Below, in pieces: positions 12,274 to 25,174 of a stretch of 64,000 nucleotides of DNA; position 1 is the stretch's first letter; each line of letters opens with the position of its first letter. The notes beneath the pieces are model-generated. The model did not search any database and was not told where the DNA came from. It saw nothing but the letters and a program-made list of their open reading frames with translations. The DNA lies in assembly GCF_002994745.2 (NCBI RefSeq), contig NW_020126816.1, forward strand, positions 434,001-498,000, given 5' to 3'. The stretch comes from Rosa chinensis (lineage: Eukaryota; Streptophyta; Magnoliopsida; Rosales; Rosaceae). Both the position numbers and the translations under genes were made by a program.

Positions 12274-13134
12274 TTGTTAAAATCCCTTGCACTTAAAGTG
12301 TCATCGATTTTGTTGTATATAGAATGCATGCTAATTTTTGTACTACACTTGTGGAATGGTGACAAATTGCAATTTCGGTTAGGCCAAGCTTTAATTGTGA
12401 TTTAGTTTAAGTTTTATGAGTGTTACAAAATTAAGCATGTCTTTTATCATTGTTGTACAATTTGTAGAAGTTGTTTTTTTTAACCATATTGTAAATTGAA
12501 TGTGTTTCACTTCGATTTTTTTTTTTTTTTTTTTCAGTATATTGTAAATTGTAGAATGAGTTTTTTTTTTAGTATGTTGTAAATTGTATGTGTTTCACTT
12601 AGATTAATATACTTAGGTTGTGAATTTTGCTAAATACTTAATTGTTGTAAGTGTGTAAAATCGTATGAGTAGACAAGGGCCCTTTTGTTAATATTGGCCT
12701 AAACCCTTCATTAGTACCTTGCTCAGGTCTCTTGAGGTTGAGGGCGGCCTTTATTAACACTTGGAGAACGGTCTAACACATAAGTTAATTTCCCAGCTGA
12801 GTAAGGGGCATACGGATGGTGTCTAAGGTTGAGACCCTGGGTGATGGGTTCAATTGGATCTCAGAGATACTATAGAATGAGCGTAAACCACTATGTGGGA
12901 GTAGCCGATAGGGGCCTAAACCTCAATGAGGGAGTAGCCTCCGTAGTATCACCAAAATGAGTCCTCCCTCTCACTTAACTCTTAATCTGGCCATTCGGCC
13001 TTCTGAAACAAAGGAAAGAGACTTATGTCTGGGCGACTATCCCTATATCGTATCTCACCAATAGTAGTGGTTTCTATTGGGCTCGACTTGCAACTTGGAA
13101 TCAATTGAGATATTAACTATGTTTATAACAAACT

Positions 13135-13168
<34 letters not shown>

Positions 13169-14238
13169 TTGTGTGACCTGCTTAAGGTATATTGGATTAA
13201 ACATGACCTTATCGAGGGTAGCTGTTCTATAGTCCCATTGCACACTGAGGTCCTCTGTTCCAGTACCTAAGTATGTAAATGTAAAAGTAACTTAGATAGT
13301 AGGAAAGGCATAATGTTTGTATTCCTAACCTTGTATATGTTACTAACACTTGACCCAAGGAATGAGCACGTGTGAACAAGGAGAAGAGTCCAGGCTGTAG
13401 GACTATAAATATTAAGCGCTGCATGGGAGGCAACCCATTTCAATCGAAGCTGTGGAGGTGCCATCAACGAGAGTTTGACATTTCTATCCCTTCACTTGCT
13501 TAGGTTGAATTGTACTTGTGTCTTTGTTTGTTTGTTTATTTCACCCTTCCCTTATTTTCGTAGCCCCCCATATTTAGGGTCTATATACCATATTTTTGCT
13601 TACACTAAGGACAATGTAGATTCTAAGTGTGGGGTTACACCTTTATTTTAGTCTAGTTTATTTTAGTTTACACCTTTATTTTAGTTTAGAGAAAAAATAA
13701 AAATAAAAAAATGTTGGTTTTAGAGTCTTTTTGTTTGTTTGTTTGTTTGTTTTTTTTGTCTTAGGAAGCTCCTAACGTCTAGGATGAACATGTCTCTAAA
13801 TTCATGGCTGAAGGTTTTCACAATCGAAATAGGACTTAATTGAATTCTGTGGTTAATCGACGTTGTGATGCTTGTATGAAGATTTGAGATAGGATTGTAA
13901 CTTGGTTCATTAAGCATGCTAGGATTAAGTCTGATTCATTTGACCCTAAGTGAGCTGTTGAGCTAAAATACCTTCTTTTCGAGTGCTTATTGATAAATTC
14001 ATAATTTCATGGCTATATTTGCAAAACCTCATCATTCTTTGAAAATCCAATGATCATGTGCCGTAGATTTTAATGGACTAGAGAGTACTAGAACTCGACT
14101 GTTGTGACTGTCAAAACTTGTATGCCATAATATGCCCTGATCCTAGATAGGATAGAAGGCATTAGGGTAACCACCATAGCCAAATAAGCATGTGTCCCCA
14201 ATTGTGCCCGTCGTGGGACTCCTTAGAATGAACCCCTT
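12274..14238 (+). other. Non-coding interior of element J, 5' part
   Basis: Leader block with GAGGTTGAGGGCGGCC near 12731, a poly-A run of 30 at 13136-13165, then GCGCTGCATGGGAGGCAACC near 13420 and AT-rich sequence. It is homologous to 42484-44410 of element F and, inverted, to element D. No coding domain. It ends at the CCCTT duplication made by C. Confidence 0.75.
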
Positions 14239-16552
14239 TGATGCGCTCTTGGGAAGCGACCAATTTAACCCTGAAATGTCATTAGTAGTATAAAGTAAGT
14301 AGGGATCGTTCTATTCCGGGGATTGAGGGTACACCTGTCATTATCAAACAATTAAACAATTAAAATTAAAACAAAGTATAATATTTACAAAAATAAAACA
14401 AAATATATACATATTTACGAAAAAGGGGGGATTTTTGATTTTGGTTTTCTATTTTCGAAAATAAAAGCTAACTAAATAATTAAAAACGCAAAAACATAAA
14501 AATATAAATGGAATGTAAGAACAAAGATCAAAGTCGAAACTCATGATTAAAATTGATTCAAGTTCATCATTGTTCATCATAGTCATGCAAGAGGAGTTGA
14601 TCATGTGAAACGTTCAAAAGCAAACAATTTCCCATATTTTACTTTCAATGCTAATTAACCTAAGCGAAAGCACCTAGATTAATCCTATCAAACATGCAAT
14701 CAAACCCTAGAAAGCTAGTCAATCATGTCATGTTTAACGCATTAAGCACCTAGAAAGGCTATCAACTCAAATGTGCAACTTAGTATGAAAAAGTCCACCT
14801 AATTGCAATCTTCTTTGATTAAATTCGGTTTTTGTACAAAACCTTTACTACTTATTGATTCAAGAACACAAAACCAAAAAGTTGATTCATGTTCTTAAAT
14901 TCGTAGCACCAATTATATCAAAACCCTAAGTGTTTGCAACCACATAAGATTAAAATACAAAAGTTATCTATCATGCAAATTTAATCAAACACTCACACAA
15001 AAGCAACCATAAATCGCAATATATGAATCTGAAAATTAACAATTAATCATAAAATTTCAGAAAACAACACTTGTTCAAACATGTGTGTCAACTAGGGCAA
15101 AACCAACGAAAATTACAAAGCAAAGGTTACAAGGAGAATCGGATTACACCGTGATGAAGATGAGATGAATGAAGTGATGAATGGTCTCTTGAATTTCGAA
15201 AGCAATCTTCAAGGATGGTGATGGATGATGTGCACGGCTTGTCCTCTTCTTCCTTGGCCTTGCTTGAACTTCGTGGTTGCCCTAGAGGATGGAGAAGAGC
15301 ATGGCTAAGCTAGAGAGAGTTTTCTGATTTTTTTCTCAAAGTGTAAACGCAAAAGTGGGAACTCCAAAACGTTGAGAAGAGGGGAGATTATATAGGGGAC
15401 GTCCTCCTTGCTCTCCAAGCCGTGTAAACCTTATGGAATTAATCTGAAAATTCCACATAATTTCCTCCAATAATATCTTGCCAAATAAGCCCTATGAGAT
15501 GGTTCAACCAATCACAAAATTCCATTTAATTCCCTAACAATCTTGGCCGAAATTCCCTTGATAATATTCTGATTTTATACTTTAAATTCGGCCAAAATTC
15601 CTTTAGGGAATATAGGAATGTATCTAGACTTCTTTTGAGCTTTTCTTGGTCTCCACCTTTTTCTCTTTCCTTTTATTTCTCCCTTGAATCTCTCCTTGCC
15701 GAATTCTCTAGGGTTTCTTCTTTAATTCACGGCAATTCCTTCTTTTCCTCTTGGAATTCCACGGCAATAATATCTCTAGGGTTTATCTCCAAGTATTTTC
15801 TTTCCATAAAAATAGCCCTAGAAAATCTCCCTAGAAAATCTCTTCTTATTTTCTGATTTTTAACGCCAACTTCCTTGTTTCTCTCTTGCTTTGGACGGCA
15901 AATTCTCCCCTAGGGTTTATTCATGCGTCATAAACCCTACTTGCATGGGCTTAATGGGCCTTTGATCCATTTGCCGAAAATCCACTTCATTCTTGAGAGT
16001 TCTTGGGCCTTGTTGCTTTAACTTCAAGCCTTGTCACCTTCCAACGTCATAACACTTCATTTTTCCATTTAAAGTTCATGATAATGTTGGAAACTTCATA
16101 GGTAAGCTTTCCTCCTTTTCGCAGGGTTTCCTGGTTGGACCAGGAAAACTTCTTTTCTTCATTTCTGCTCATTTCTGTGGCTCATTGTTCTTCATCTTTG
16201 CTCCCCTTGACTTTCGCAAGCTCCTCTTTCCATTTGTGAGTTCATTTCCACTTTTTAGCTCGGAGGTCCTGAAAATAGAAACTAATAAGAAAAATAGAAA
16301 CTTTCCTAAAATGAAAAATGGCAACTTTCCTAAACTGAAAATGGGAAACTTTCTAAAAATGAAAATAGAAACTACTGAAAATGGAAACTTACTAAAAATG
16401 ATAAATAGAAACTACAAAAATAGAAACTTTCTACAAATAGGAACTTTCCCAATCAAAGAATGGAAACTTTCCTAAACAGGGTTTTATTAAGGAAATAACG
16501 CAGAAAATGCAGGGAAAAGCAAGTAAAACGTCGCATTAAAATGCTCCTATCA
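14239..16552 (-). repeat. 3' LTR of element C (2,314 bp)
   Basis: Plus-strand TGATGCGCTC...CTCCTATCA. Lies between TSD CCCTT and the polypurine tract. A tract of loose 20-bp repeats (GAAACTTTCCTAAAATGAAAAATG and variants) covers 16278-16460, in U3. Confidence 0.92.
16278..16460 (+). repeat. Imperfect ~20-bp tandem repeats in element C U3
   Basis: Repeated ATAGAAAC / GGAAACTTTC units separated by TAAAAATGAAAA. The same tract recurs at 23838-24020, 41216-41345, 29578-29700 and in B (4870-5000), with copy-number differences, so it evolves by slippage inside the LTR. Confidence 0.65.
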
Positions 16553-16592
16553 AATTCCCCCACACTTAGCTTTTGCTAGTCCCTTAGCAAAA
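16553..16592 (-). promoter_or_regulatory. Polypurine tract and hairpin of element C
   Basis: Sense AAGTGTGGGGGAATT next to the LTR, preceded by the TTTTGCTA / AGGGAC / TAGCAAAA hairpin (16571-16592). Confidence 0.8.
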
Positions 16593-18510
16593 TCACACCA
16601 AGACTCAACAGAAATTAAAGACTCTAAACATACAAAGACTCTATAGCCCTTCAACTTTTTGTCTCAGCAATCTCTTACTTTCACAACACCAAGATTAGCA
16701 CTTCACCAAGAATAAATGTTTAGGCATTCGAGAGTTAATTAAAACACATAAGTTACATATACACAAGTAGGACTTGGTTGGAACAATGGTGATGGTTTCT
16801 GTTAAGCATGTTTCAAACAAGTATGATTCAAATCCTCACAAGGTATATCCACTCTTTCTTCTCTCAGATCATGGCAATGCTTAAAAGCTTATACACTCAA
16901 GTATATGTGAAAGATAGCAAGTATATCACATATTGCAAGAAACGAAAGCACAAGTATATTTTTCTTTTAAAGATCTCATGAAGGATATCAACTACTTGCA
17001 CAGATGGACCCAAGCCATAGGTTCAACTCTTGTAACTCATCTCCACATCAAGGGCTGTCCCATCTTAAGGATCAAGAAGGTCTTATCAAGGGTTGTAATG
17101 GGGCCATGGCTCAAGGTTTAAAGAAACGAAGGGTAAGGAATTTAACAAAGTGTCCTAAGAACCTAGTAGAGCTTATGTAAATGTAGAGAGACTTCTAGAA
17201 ATCCACCAAGTATGCAAAAACGTCACTATCCCATGGGGGCGTTATAAAGGGGCCTAATGTCTTCATGTTGGGCCCTAACTTCACTCTAAACTTCCTTTGG
17301 TTACTAATGAGTTGGACAAAGGCCAAATTTTTCTGTAATGGGCCTTCAAATCAAAGTAAACTCCAAACTCACCAAGTATGGGGGACTAAAATCCATAGAT
17401 ATTTCATCTTTTTCTTTCTTTTTGTTTTCTAGCCGTACACTTTTTCTTTTTCACTTTCTTTTTCTCGGCTTTTTCATACATTTTTCTCTTATGGACAAGT
17501 CTACCCCCACACTTGAGCTTTCACCTCTTCTTATTCTTCATTATGGACGCCAAAAATCTTCAAGTAAAGTCTCAGTTTAGCTCCACTAAGTTCTTAGAAC
17601 AAAGGGTAGGGTTATAGCTATACTAAGGTTTAGGTTAAAGATTTTTAAGGGTGATGAAAGAAAAGGCTTAACGTAGGCTCAAAGGGGTTTATCTAGGGGG
17701 GTCCCACGACGGGCACAATTAAGGACACAGGTTTATTTGGCAATGGTGGTAATTCCTAGGGTGCCTCTATCCCTTCCAGAATCAGGGCCATGTATTGACA
17801 AACGTCTCAACAAGTACAAGAGTGAATTCTAGCATTCTCTAGTCCATCAAACTTAATCTATGGCAAGCAATCAATCAAATGAAGAATAATGAGATCATCA
17901 AAACATTGCCAAGAAATTAAGAATATATTTTTCATTTCACTCCAAGAAAAAGGGACATGGGCTCAATTATCTCACATGGGCTTATATGAATCAAAACTCA
18001 TCTTAACATGCTCATATTCTGTACCAAAGTTTCGAAATCCATATCCACTACAAGGCACATATTTTTCATATATCTCAATTAACCAAAGAATACCATGTTT
18101 AAGTCATCTCAATTTTTGTGATCCTCTTTTAGTCATGATTTCAGAGATATAGAATCATCCTAGACAGTTGAAAGGGCATCCTAAGACTCAAAACAAAAAC
18201 AAAAGCAACGAAAATTTTTAAATTTTTGACATTTTTCAATTTTTTTGTATTTTTCAATATATGACTCAAAATAAAAGTGTAAATCCCTTCCCCCACACTT
18301 AAATATTGCATTGTCCTCAATGTAATCAAGAAAAAGCATGCAATGAAACACTTAAGCATATAGGGATGGAATTTACGAAAATAACTATAAAACAAAGAAG
18401 AATTTGAGAAGTAAAGGGAAAGAGAAAGCAAATCTGATTTGCATGGGTTGCCTCCCAAGTAGCGCTTGGTTTTAACGTCTTCTCAGCCTAGACGTGGTTT
18501 CCTCTTCTCC
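16593..18510 (-). other. 3' non-coding region of element C
   Basis: Extends from the gag stop to the hairpin. Close to gag it has TGGGAGGCAACCCA (plus-strand GGGTTGCCTCCCA near 18445) and AACGTC repeats. The remainder is homologous to the interior of B. No env-like ORF is visible, although some Athila elements carry one here (family knowledge). Confidence 0.7.
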
Positions 18511-20075
18511 TCAGTTGGTGGAACCTTCAAAGCCTCCCTTTGGGTTTGGAATTGTGTTGCTCGGAAGCTTACCACTCTCATGAAACTTGGTCATGAAGTC
18601 CACCACTTGTCCCATTTGCTTCTTGAGCTCTGCAATGTCCTTGGCATTGGTCTGTTGTCCTTGAAGCAAAGTCTGTGTGGCACTAGTCAATGCCTGCGTG
18701 GAATTAGTCAATGCCTCTATCGTCTTATCATAGTGAGAATTGGAATTCCCTACGTTGTGTTGAGGAGGCATGTAAGGTCTTTGATAGGGAGGTCCTTGAG
18801 GACGTTGGAAACTGCCACCAAGAGGGTTCTGAACATTTTCATTGTTGGTCCATTTGAAGTTGGGGTGGTCCCTCCATCCAGGGTTATAGGTATTCGAATA
18901 TGGATCATACCTTGGACGTGGGGGCCCCCTTGGTTCCCTTGATAGCCTCCTATAGCATTCACAGACTCCCAACCACCATTCTCACTCAGTTGAGGACATT
19001 GATCCGTAGGATGTCCTTGAGTAAAGCATACCCCACAAGCAGAGGGTCCTCCATGGCCTTGAGTAGTCGCCACCTTGTTCACAAGAAGGGTGAGTTTGCT
19101 CAATTGATCCGCAATGGCAGGACTAGTGCTCACCTCATTTACCCTACGAGTGGGTTGTCTCACACCCTCATACTGTTGGGAGTTTAGGGCACGATTAGCT
19201 ATAAGTTCCTTCCCAACCGCAGGTGACTTATCCACAAAAGCTCCACCAGCTGCAGCATCCAACATTTGCCTTTCCAAGGGTAAGAGTCCTTCGTAGAAAC
19301 ATGTGAGTAGGGTCTCATCCTTCATCTGATGTTGAGGACATTGTGCAAGTAAGGAATTGAACCTCTCATAGTAGGCAGCATAGGACTCATCATGAGCTTG
19401 CTCTATTCCACTAAGCTTCTTCCTGAGTGTGATGACCTTTGAAGCTGGGAAGTATTTCTCCAGGAAGGCTTTTCTCATTGTTTCCCATGATGTGATACGT
19501 CCTGCAGGAAGTTCATATAGCCAATCCTTGGCTCTATCAGCTAGAGAGAATGGAAATGCTCTCATCTTAAGAAGGTTTTCATCCGCCCCTTGTGGTTGCA
19601 TGTTTGCACAAACAGATTGGAATTCTCGTACGTGCTTGTTAGCATCCTCCATATTAAGTCCATGGAAGATAGGGAGCTTGTGCAACAATCCACTCTTTAG
19701 CTCGAACTCTGCCTGTCTTCCAGCTGCAGGGGCAGGGTATACTATGCCTGTAGGGGGTCCTCCTTCAACAGTTGCGGCGGAGAGTTCCCTAATAGATGCC
19801 ATTCTCTCTTCTTCGACTTCTTCAGGTGGTGGTGAAGGTGGTGGTGTAGAATTGGACGAAATCACAGGTGAAGGTGAACGTGAAGGAGGAGATGGACTTG
19901 GTGTAGGTGATGTAGACTCCTCAGAAAAGTAAGTCCGCTTCCCTTGCTCGTTAAATGTGTACTCTTTGTATGTTGAAGGGGAAGGGCTTGTGTGCTCAAG
20001 AAGTGAAGGACCCTTCAAGCGAGCGAGCCTTGCTTCAATTTCCTTTAGTGTAGAGGATCTAAAAGGCTCGGTCAT
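18511..20075 (-). pseudogene. gag: gag of element C with one frameshift
   Basis: Starts at ATG 20075 (MTEPFRSSTLKEIEARLARL), similar to A gag. Residues 50-90 are a Pro/Ser-rich stretch. A retrotransposon gag region spans about 115-275 with AFPFSLADRAKDWLYEL at 173-189. A CCHC zinc knuckle CGVCFTQGHPTDQC lies at 347-360. Near 18920 a single base is missing relative to A (CCCCACG against CCTCAACG), so the first frame ends at 18750 after unrelated residues. The true C-terminus continues in another frame (RPRYDPYSNTYNPGW onward) to a stop at 18511-18513. After that stop all of protease-pol is missing. Capsid and zinc-knuckle parts are intact, so a shortened RNA-binding gag could still be made. 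Confidence 0.9.
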
Positions 20076-20963
20076 TCATAGGAATCCTGAACATCATCAA
20101 AATTCAAAGAAGTTAGCAAAGTATAAAGTGAGTTAATTACAAATTAGTGATTTATACATCAACCTTACTATTCACGAGTCACTATTCACAAGTTACTATT
20201 CACGACTTTACTATTTATGATTTATACAAGTATAAAGAGAAGTATAAATTACAAACTATCCACAATCTTTTCACAAATAGACCACGTAAGAAGTTTATAC
20301 AAGTATAAAATGTACAAAACACACATTTTACAAGTGGAGGATATGTTCAAGTATCTTATTATCTTTACAAAATAAAGTTAATATCTCAATTGATTACAAG
20401 TTGTAAGTCGAGCCCAATAGAAACCACTACTATTGGTGAGATACGATCTAGGGATAGTCGCCTAGACATAAGTCACTTTCCTTTGTTTCAGAAGGCTAGA
20501 TGGCCAGATTAAGAGATAAGTGAGAGGGAGGACTCATTTTGGTGACACTACGGAGGCTACTCCCTCATTGAGGTTTAGGCCCCTATTGGCTACTCCCACA
20601 TTGTGGTTTACGCACGGTCTATAGTATCTCTGAGATCCAATTTGAACCCATCACCCAGGGTCTCAACCTAAGACACCACCTATATGCCTCTTACTCAGCT
20701 TGGAAAGAACTCATGTGTTAGACAGTTCTCCAAATGCTAATAAAAGCCGCCCTCAACTTCAAAAGACCTTAGAGAGGCACTAATGAAGGGTTAAGGCCAA
20801 TATTAACAAAAGGGCCCTTATCTACTCATACGATTTTACACACTTATAACAATCAAGAATTTAACAATATTTACAATTAATTCTTTAAATTTCTTTTGTA
20901 TAACAAGATTAGACACAATTTGTACAAAACTTTCAAACAAACAAACGTCACACTTTGTACACT

Positions 20964-21008
<45 letters not shown>

Positions 21009-21779
21009 CGAAAATACTTACAAATATATGTTTTTCTTCCTTTTCTTTACAATTATTCTCAACACTTAGGTACGGGAACAGTGAGTCTCGATGTGCAATG
21101 GGACTGAAACAGCTACCCTTTTCAAGACTATGTTTAATCCAATATACCTTAGTGAATCACAATATTTTCATTTGTTATATATATATCATTGATTTCAAAT
21201 TCAATTCCAAGCGGTAAATCAAGAGGACGTGCGGCCCAAGTATAGTCGTCTAGACACAAAGTCCCTCCTACATCCTTTGGGCAACCTTACTGAGATGGCC
21301 AGGTAGGGGAGGGCGAACACAAGAGGTAGGATCCATTTTGGCATAGGCTACTCCCACATTGTGGTTTACGCCCATTTGCATGCACTTCTGAATCCAAGAA
21401 CCCGTTATGAACGTTGTCCCCTTTCCTAGACACCATCCCACATAGGCTATACTTACTTGGATATAAAAGGTCCTAAGTGTGAAGACAGTTCAATGAATGT
21501 TAATAAAGGCCGCCCTCAACCTTAAGGGACCTGGACTAGGTACCAATAAGGGGTTTAGGCCAATATTAATAAACACGACTTCACCTATTCCTTCTTTAAT
21601 TTACAACTCACAATTAAAATTCGTATTCAACAATATAAATAATCAACCTAAGTAATTAATCTACTAATTTTCGACAATTATCAACAAAATAATTAACAAG
21701 TAATTTTTTTTTTTTTTTTTTTTCGGTCACAATATAAACAAAACACATATTATTCACAATATGACAAATGATTTTTCAT
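20076..21779 (-). other. Leader of element C
   Basis: 1.7 kb without coding sequence. Next to gag are ACTATTCACGA-type repeats (20168-20220). Two related leader blocks follow: 20393-20830, most similar to the leader of the D/F/J group, and 21150-21570, most similar to A and B (GTGCGGCCCAAGTATAGT near 21230). Both carry a GCCGCCCTCAAC segment (near 20747 and 21510). Between them lies a 43-T run at 20966-21008. The leader therefore looks like a composite of two lineages. Confidence 0.7.
20966..21008 (+). repeat. Poly-T run (43 nt) in element C leader
   Basis: Homopolymer between two leader blocks; corresponding A/T runs occur at the similar place in J (13136-13165), F (near 43365) and D (near 32903). 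Length may be unreliable in assembly. Confidence 0.8.
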
Positions 21780-21797
21780 TCCCCGGCAACGGCGCCA
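21780..21797 (-). other. Primer-binding site of element C, tRNA-Asp
   Basis: Sense TGGCGCCGTTGCCGGGGA, perfect to tRNA-Asp; the next bases are ATG rather than TTG as in B, D and F. Confidence 0.9.
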
Positions 21798-21802
21798 AAA
21801 AT

Positions 21803-24117
21803 TGATGCGCTCTTGGGAAGCGACCAATTTAACCCTGAAATGTCATTAGTAGTATAAAGTAAGTAGGGATCGTTCTATTCCGGGGATTGAGGGTACACCT
21901 GTCATTATCAAACAATTAAACAATTAAAATTAAAACAAAGTATAATATTTACAAAAATAAAACAAAATATATACATATTTACGAAAAAGGGGGGATTTTT
22001 GATTTTGGTTTTCTATTTTCGAAAATAAAAGCTAACTAAATAATTAAAAACGCAAAAACATAAAAATATAAATGGAATGTAAGAACAAAGATCAAAGTCG
22101 AAACTCATGATTAAAATTGATTCAAGTTCATCATTGTTCATCATAGTCATGCAAGAGGAGTTGATCATGTGAAACGTTCAAAAGCAAACAATTTCCCATA
22201 TTTTACTTTCAATGCTAATTAACCTAAGCGAAAGCACCTAGATTAATCCTATCAAACATGCAATCAAACCCTAGAAAGCTAGTCAATCATGTCATGTTTA
22301 ACGCATTAAGCACCTAGAAAGGCTATCAACTCAAATGTGCAACTTAGTATGAAAAAGTCCACCTAATTGCAATCTTCTTTGATTAAATTCGGTTTTTGTA
22401 CAAAACCTTTACTACTTATTGATTCAAGAACACAAAACCAAAAAGTTGATTCATGTTCTTAAATTCGTAGCACCAATTATATCAAAACCCTAAGTGTTTG
22501 CAACCACATAAGATTAAAATACAAAAGTTATCTATCATGCAAATTTAATCAAACACTCACACAAAAGCAACCATAAATCGCAATATATGAATCTGAAAAT
22601 TAACAATTAATCATAAAATTTCAGAAAACAACACTTGTTCAAACATGTGTGTCAACTAGGGCAAAACCAACGAAAATTACAAAGCAAAGGTTACAAGGAG
22701 AATCGGATTACACCGTGATGAAGATGAGATGAATGAAGTGATGAATGGTCTCTTGAATTTCGAAAGCAATCTTCAAGGATGGTGATGGATGATGTGCACG
22801 GCTTGTCCTCTTCTTCCTTGGCCTTGCTTGAACTTCGTGGTTGCCCTAGAGGATGGAGAAGAGCATGGCTAAGCTAGAGAGAGTTTTCTGATTTTTTTCT
22901 CAAAGTGTAAACGCAAAAGTGGGAACTCCAAAACGTTGAGAAGAGGGGAGATTATATAGGGGACGTCCTCCTTGCTCTCCAAGCCGTGTAAACCTTATGG
23001 AATTAATCTGAAAATTCCACATAATTTCCTCCAATAATATCTTGCCAAATAAGCCCTATGAGATGGTTCAACCAATCACAAAATTCCATTTAATTCCCTA
23101 ACAATCTTGGCCGAAATTCCCTTGATAATATTCTGATTTTATACTTTAAATTCGGCCAAAATTCCTTTAGGGAATATAGGAATGTATCTAGACTTCTTTT
23201 GAGCTTTTCTTGGTCTCCACCTTTTTCTCTTTCCTTTTATTTCTCCCTTGAATCTCTCCTTGCCGAATTCTCTAGGGTTTCTTCTTTAATTCACGGCAAT
23301 TCCTTCTTTTCCTCTTGGAATTCCACGGCAATAATATCTCTAGGGTTTATCTCCAAGTATTTTCTTTCCATAAAAATAGCCCTAGAAAATCTCCCTAGAA
23401 AATCTCTTCTTATTTTCTGATTTTTAACGCCAACTTCCTTGTTTCTCTCTTGCTTTGGACGGCAAATTCTCCCCTAGGGTTTATTCATGCGTCATAAACC
23501 CTACTTGCATGGGCTTAATGGGCCTTTGATCCATTTGCCGAAAATCCACTTCATTCTTGAGAGTTCTTGGGCCTTGTTGCTTTAACTTCAAGCCTTGTCA
23601 CCTTCCAACGTCATAACACTTCATTTTTCCATTTAAAGTTCATGATAATGTTGGAAACTTCATAGGTAAGCTTTCCTCCTTTTCGCAGGGTTTCCTGGTT
23701 GGACCAGGAAAACTTCTTTTCTTCATTTCTGCTCATTTCTGTGGCTCATTGTTCTTCATCTTTGCTCCCCTTGACTTTCGCAAGCTCCTCTTTCCATTTG
23801 TGAGTTCATTTCCACTTTTTAGCTCGGAGGTCCTGAAAATAGAAACTAATAAGAAAAATAGAAACTTTCCTAAAATGAAAAATGGCAACTTTCCTAAACT
23901 GAAAATGGGAAACTTTCTAAAAATGAAAAATAGAAACTACTGAAAATGGAAACTTACTAAAAATGATAAATAGAAACTACAAAAATAGAAACTTTCTACA
24001 AATAGGAACTTTCCCAATCAAAGAATGGAAACTTTCCTAAACAGGGTTTTATTAAGGAAATAACGCAGAAAATGCAGGGAAAAGCAAGTAAAACGTCGCA
24101 TTAAAATGCTCCTATCA
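21803..24117 (-). repeat. 5' LTR of element C (2,315 bp)
   Basis: Matches 14239-16552 but for one A near 23930. Sense TATATAAT at 22951-22958 is the likely TATA box. Right flank is TSD CCCTT and element J. Confidence 0.92.
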
Positions 24118-25135
24118 CCCTTTGAGCCTACGTTGAAAACCTTTGTTTCATCACCCTCACTACCCTACCATGAGCTTAGTACAGGATATCTCTACCCTTG
24201 TCTTAGGGACTTAGTAGAGCATGACATAGTGTAGGGGTGACGATGAAAGACAAGTGTGGGGTGGGGAAAATCCAAGAAAAAAGAAGAGAAAAAAAAAAAA
24301 AAATTGCCGTAAAAAAAAAAAAAAAAAAAAAAAATATTGAAAGAAAATGAAAATGAAAAAGAAGGAAAGAAAAACGGCAAAAGAGAAGAAAAATTGAAAA
24401 GAAAACTCTTGGGAAATTGTTGAACTGTGGTTTTGGACTTTCAAATTTGTAGAAGGCTCAAAGTTTAAAATTATGCCTTTGTCCATTCCCATGTTGGTTA
24501 GAGTGAAGGTTTGGCCCAAAACAATGATATTTTGCGTACAAAAATGATGACATAAGGTGGTCCATATATGCTCTGCTAGGTCCTTAGGATTTTTGTATCC
24601 TTAATCTTCATTTCGAAAACCCCAGCTTAGCCCCATTACAACCTGTTTTAAGTGCTTACTTGATCCTTGAGATGGGCTGTCTTTGGTTAGTGGAGTCAGG
24701 TACGCAGTCGAGCTTATGGTTTAGGTCCATTTGTGCACTTAGTCATTTCATGAGGTCTTTAAAAATTCTTCACAAAATGCGTTTATTGATGAAATATGCA
24801 AGCTGTTTGTTGCCTTACAATTTATTCTCTTGCATATACTTGAGAGTGAAGCTTTTAAGCATAGCCATTTCTGAGAGAAAAATCGAGAGTATGCCCTGTG
24901 AGTTTGGATTGGACTTGTTCGAAACATGCTATCATTCACTTTATAACTTAAGTTCTCCATATCTTGCTTAGTCATATGAATGTCACAGGTTTATTAACCA
25001 TGGAATTATCTATGCAATTTTGATTAAGTGTTTAACGTGAAAGCCATGAGTTTGCAGTCTCTGAGACAACAGTTAGGGGAAGTAGAGTCATTTACTTGTT
25101 TTTTTGTTGAGTCGTTGTTTTGTTTTGTATTTTTG
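24118..25135 (+). other. Non-coding interior of element J, 3' part
   Basis: J resumes after element C with the CCCTT duplication, and matches 44410-45420 of element F without a break. It contains A-rich runs (24288-24335). The small open frames shared with F, D, G and H are not accompanied by any recognisable domain and I treat them as chance. Confidence 0.75.
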
Positions 25136-25174
25136 TTTTGCTAAGGGACTAGCAAAAGCTAAGTGTGGGGTAGT
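25136..25174 (+). promoter_or_regulatory. Hairpin and polypurine tract of element J
   Basis: Stem TTTTGCTA, loop AGGGAC, stem TAGCAAAA at 25136-25157, then GCT and AAGTGTGGGGTAGT directly before the 3' LTR. Confidence 0.8.

Larger units (their letters stand above)
14239..24117 (-). mobile_element. Element C: gag-only LTR retrotransposon inserted in element J
   Basis: LTRs at 14239-16552 (2,314 bp) and 21803-24117 (2,315 bp) differ by one A in a run. TSD CCCTT lies at 14234-14238 and 24118-24122. The tRNA-Asp site is at 21780-21797 and the polypurine tract at 16553-16567. The interior of about 5.2 kb encodes gag only; protease, RT, RNase H and integrase are absent, and gag runs directly into the 3' non-coding region. 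It is non-autonomous for pol. Nearly identical LTRs show it moved recently, most simply with pol from an A-like element. Confidence 0.93.

Noticed and set aside
13136..13165. Poly-A and poly-T runs as processed-transcript tails or LINE/SINE ends
   Set aside because: They occupy matching positions inside LTR element interiors, with no target duplication or retrogene attached.
16593..18510. Possible env-like gene in the 3' region of element C
   Set aside because: Some Athila elements have one here, but I find no long frame, signal peptide plus anchor, or coding conservation with B.
19429..19932. Plus-strand frame of 167 codons
   Set aside because: It is the antisense of the well-supported gag of element C.
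24660..24971. Frame of about 103 codons (MILEMGCLWLV...) recurring in D, F, G, H and J
   Set aside because: It recurs because the non-coding interior recurs. The opposite strand is also open, copies differ by frame-disrupting changes, and no domain is recognisable.
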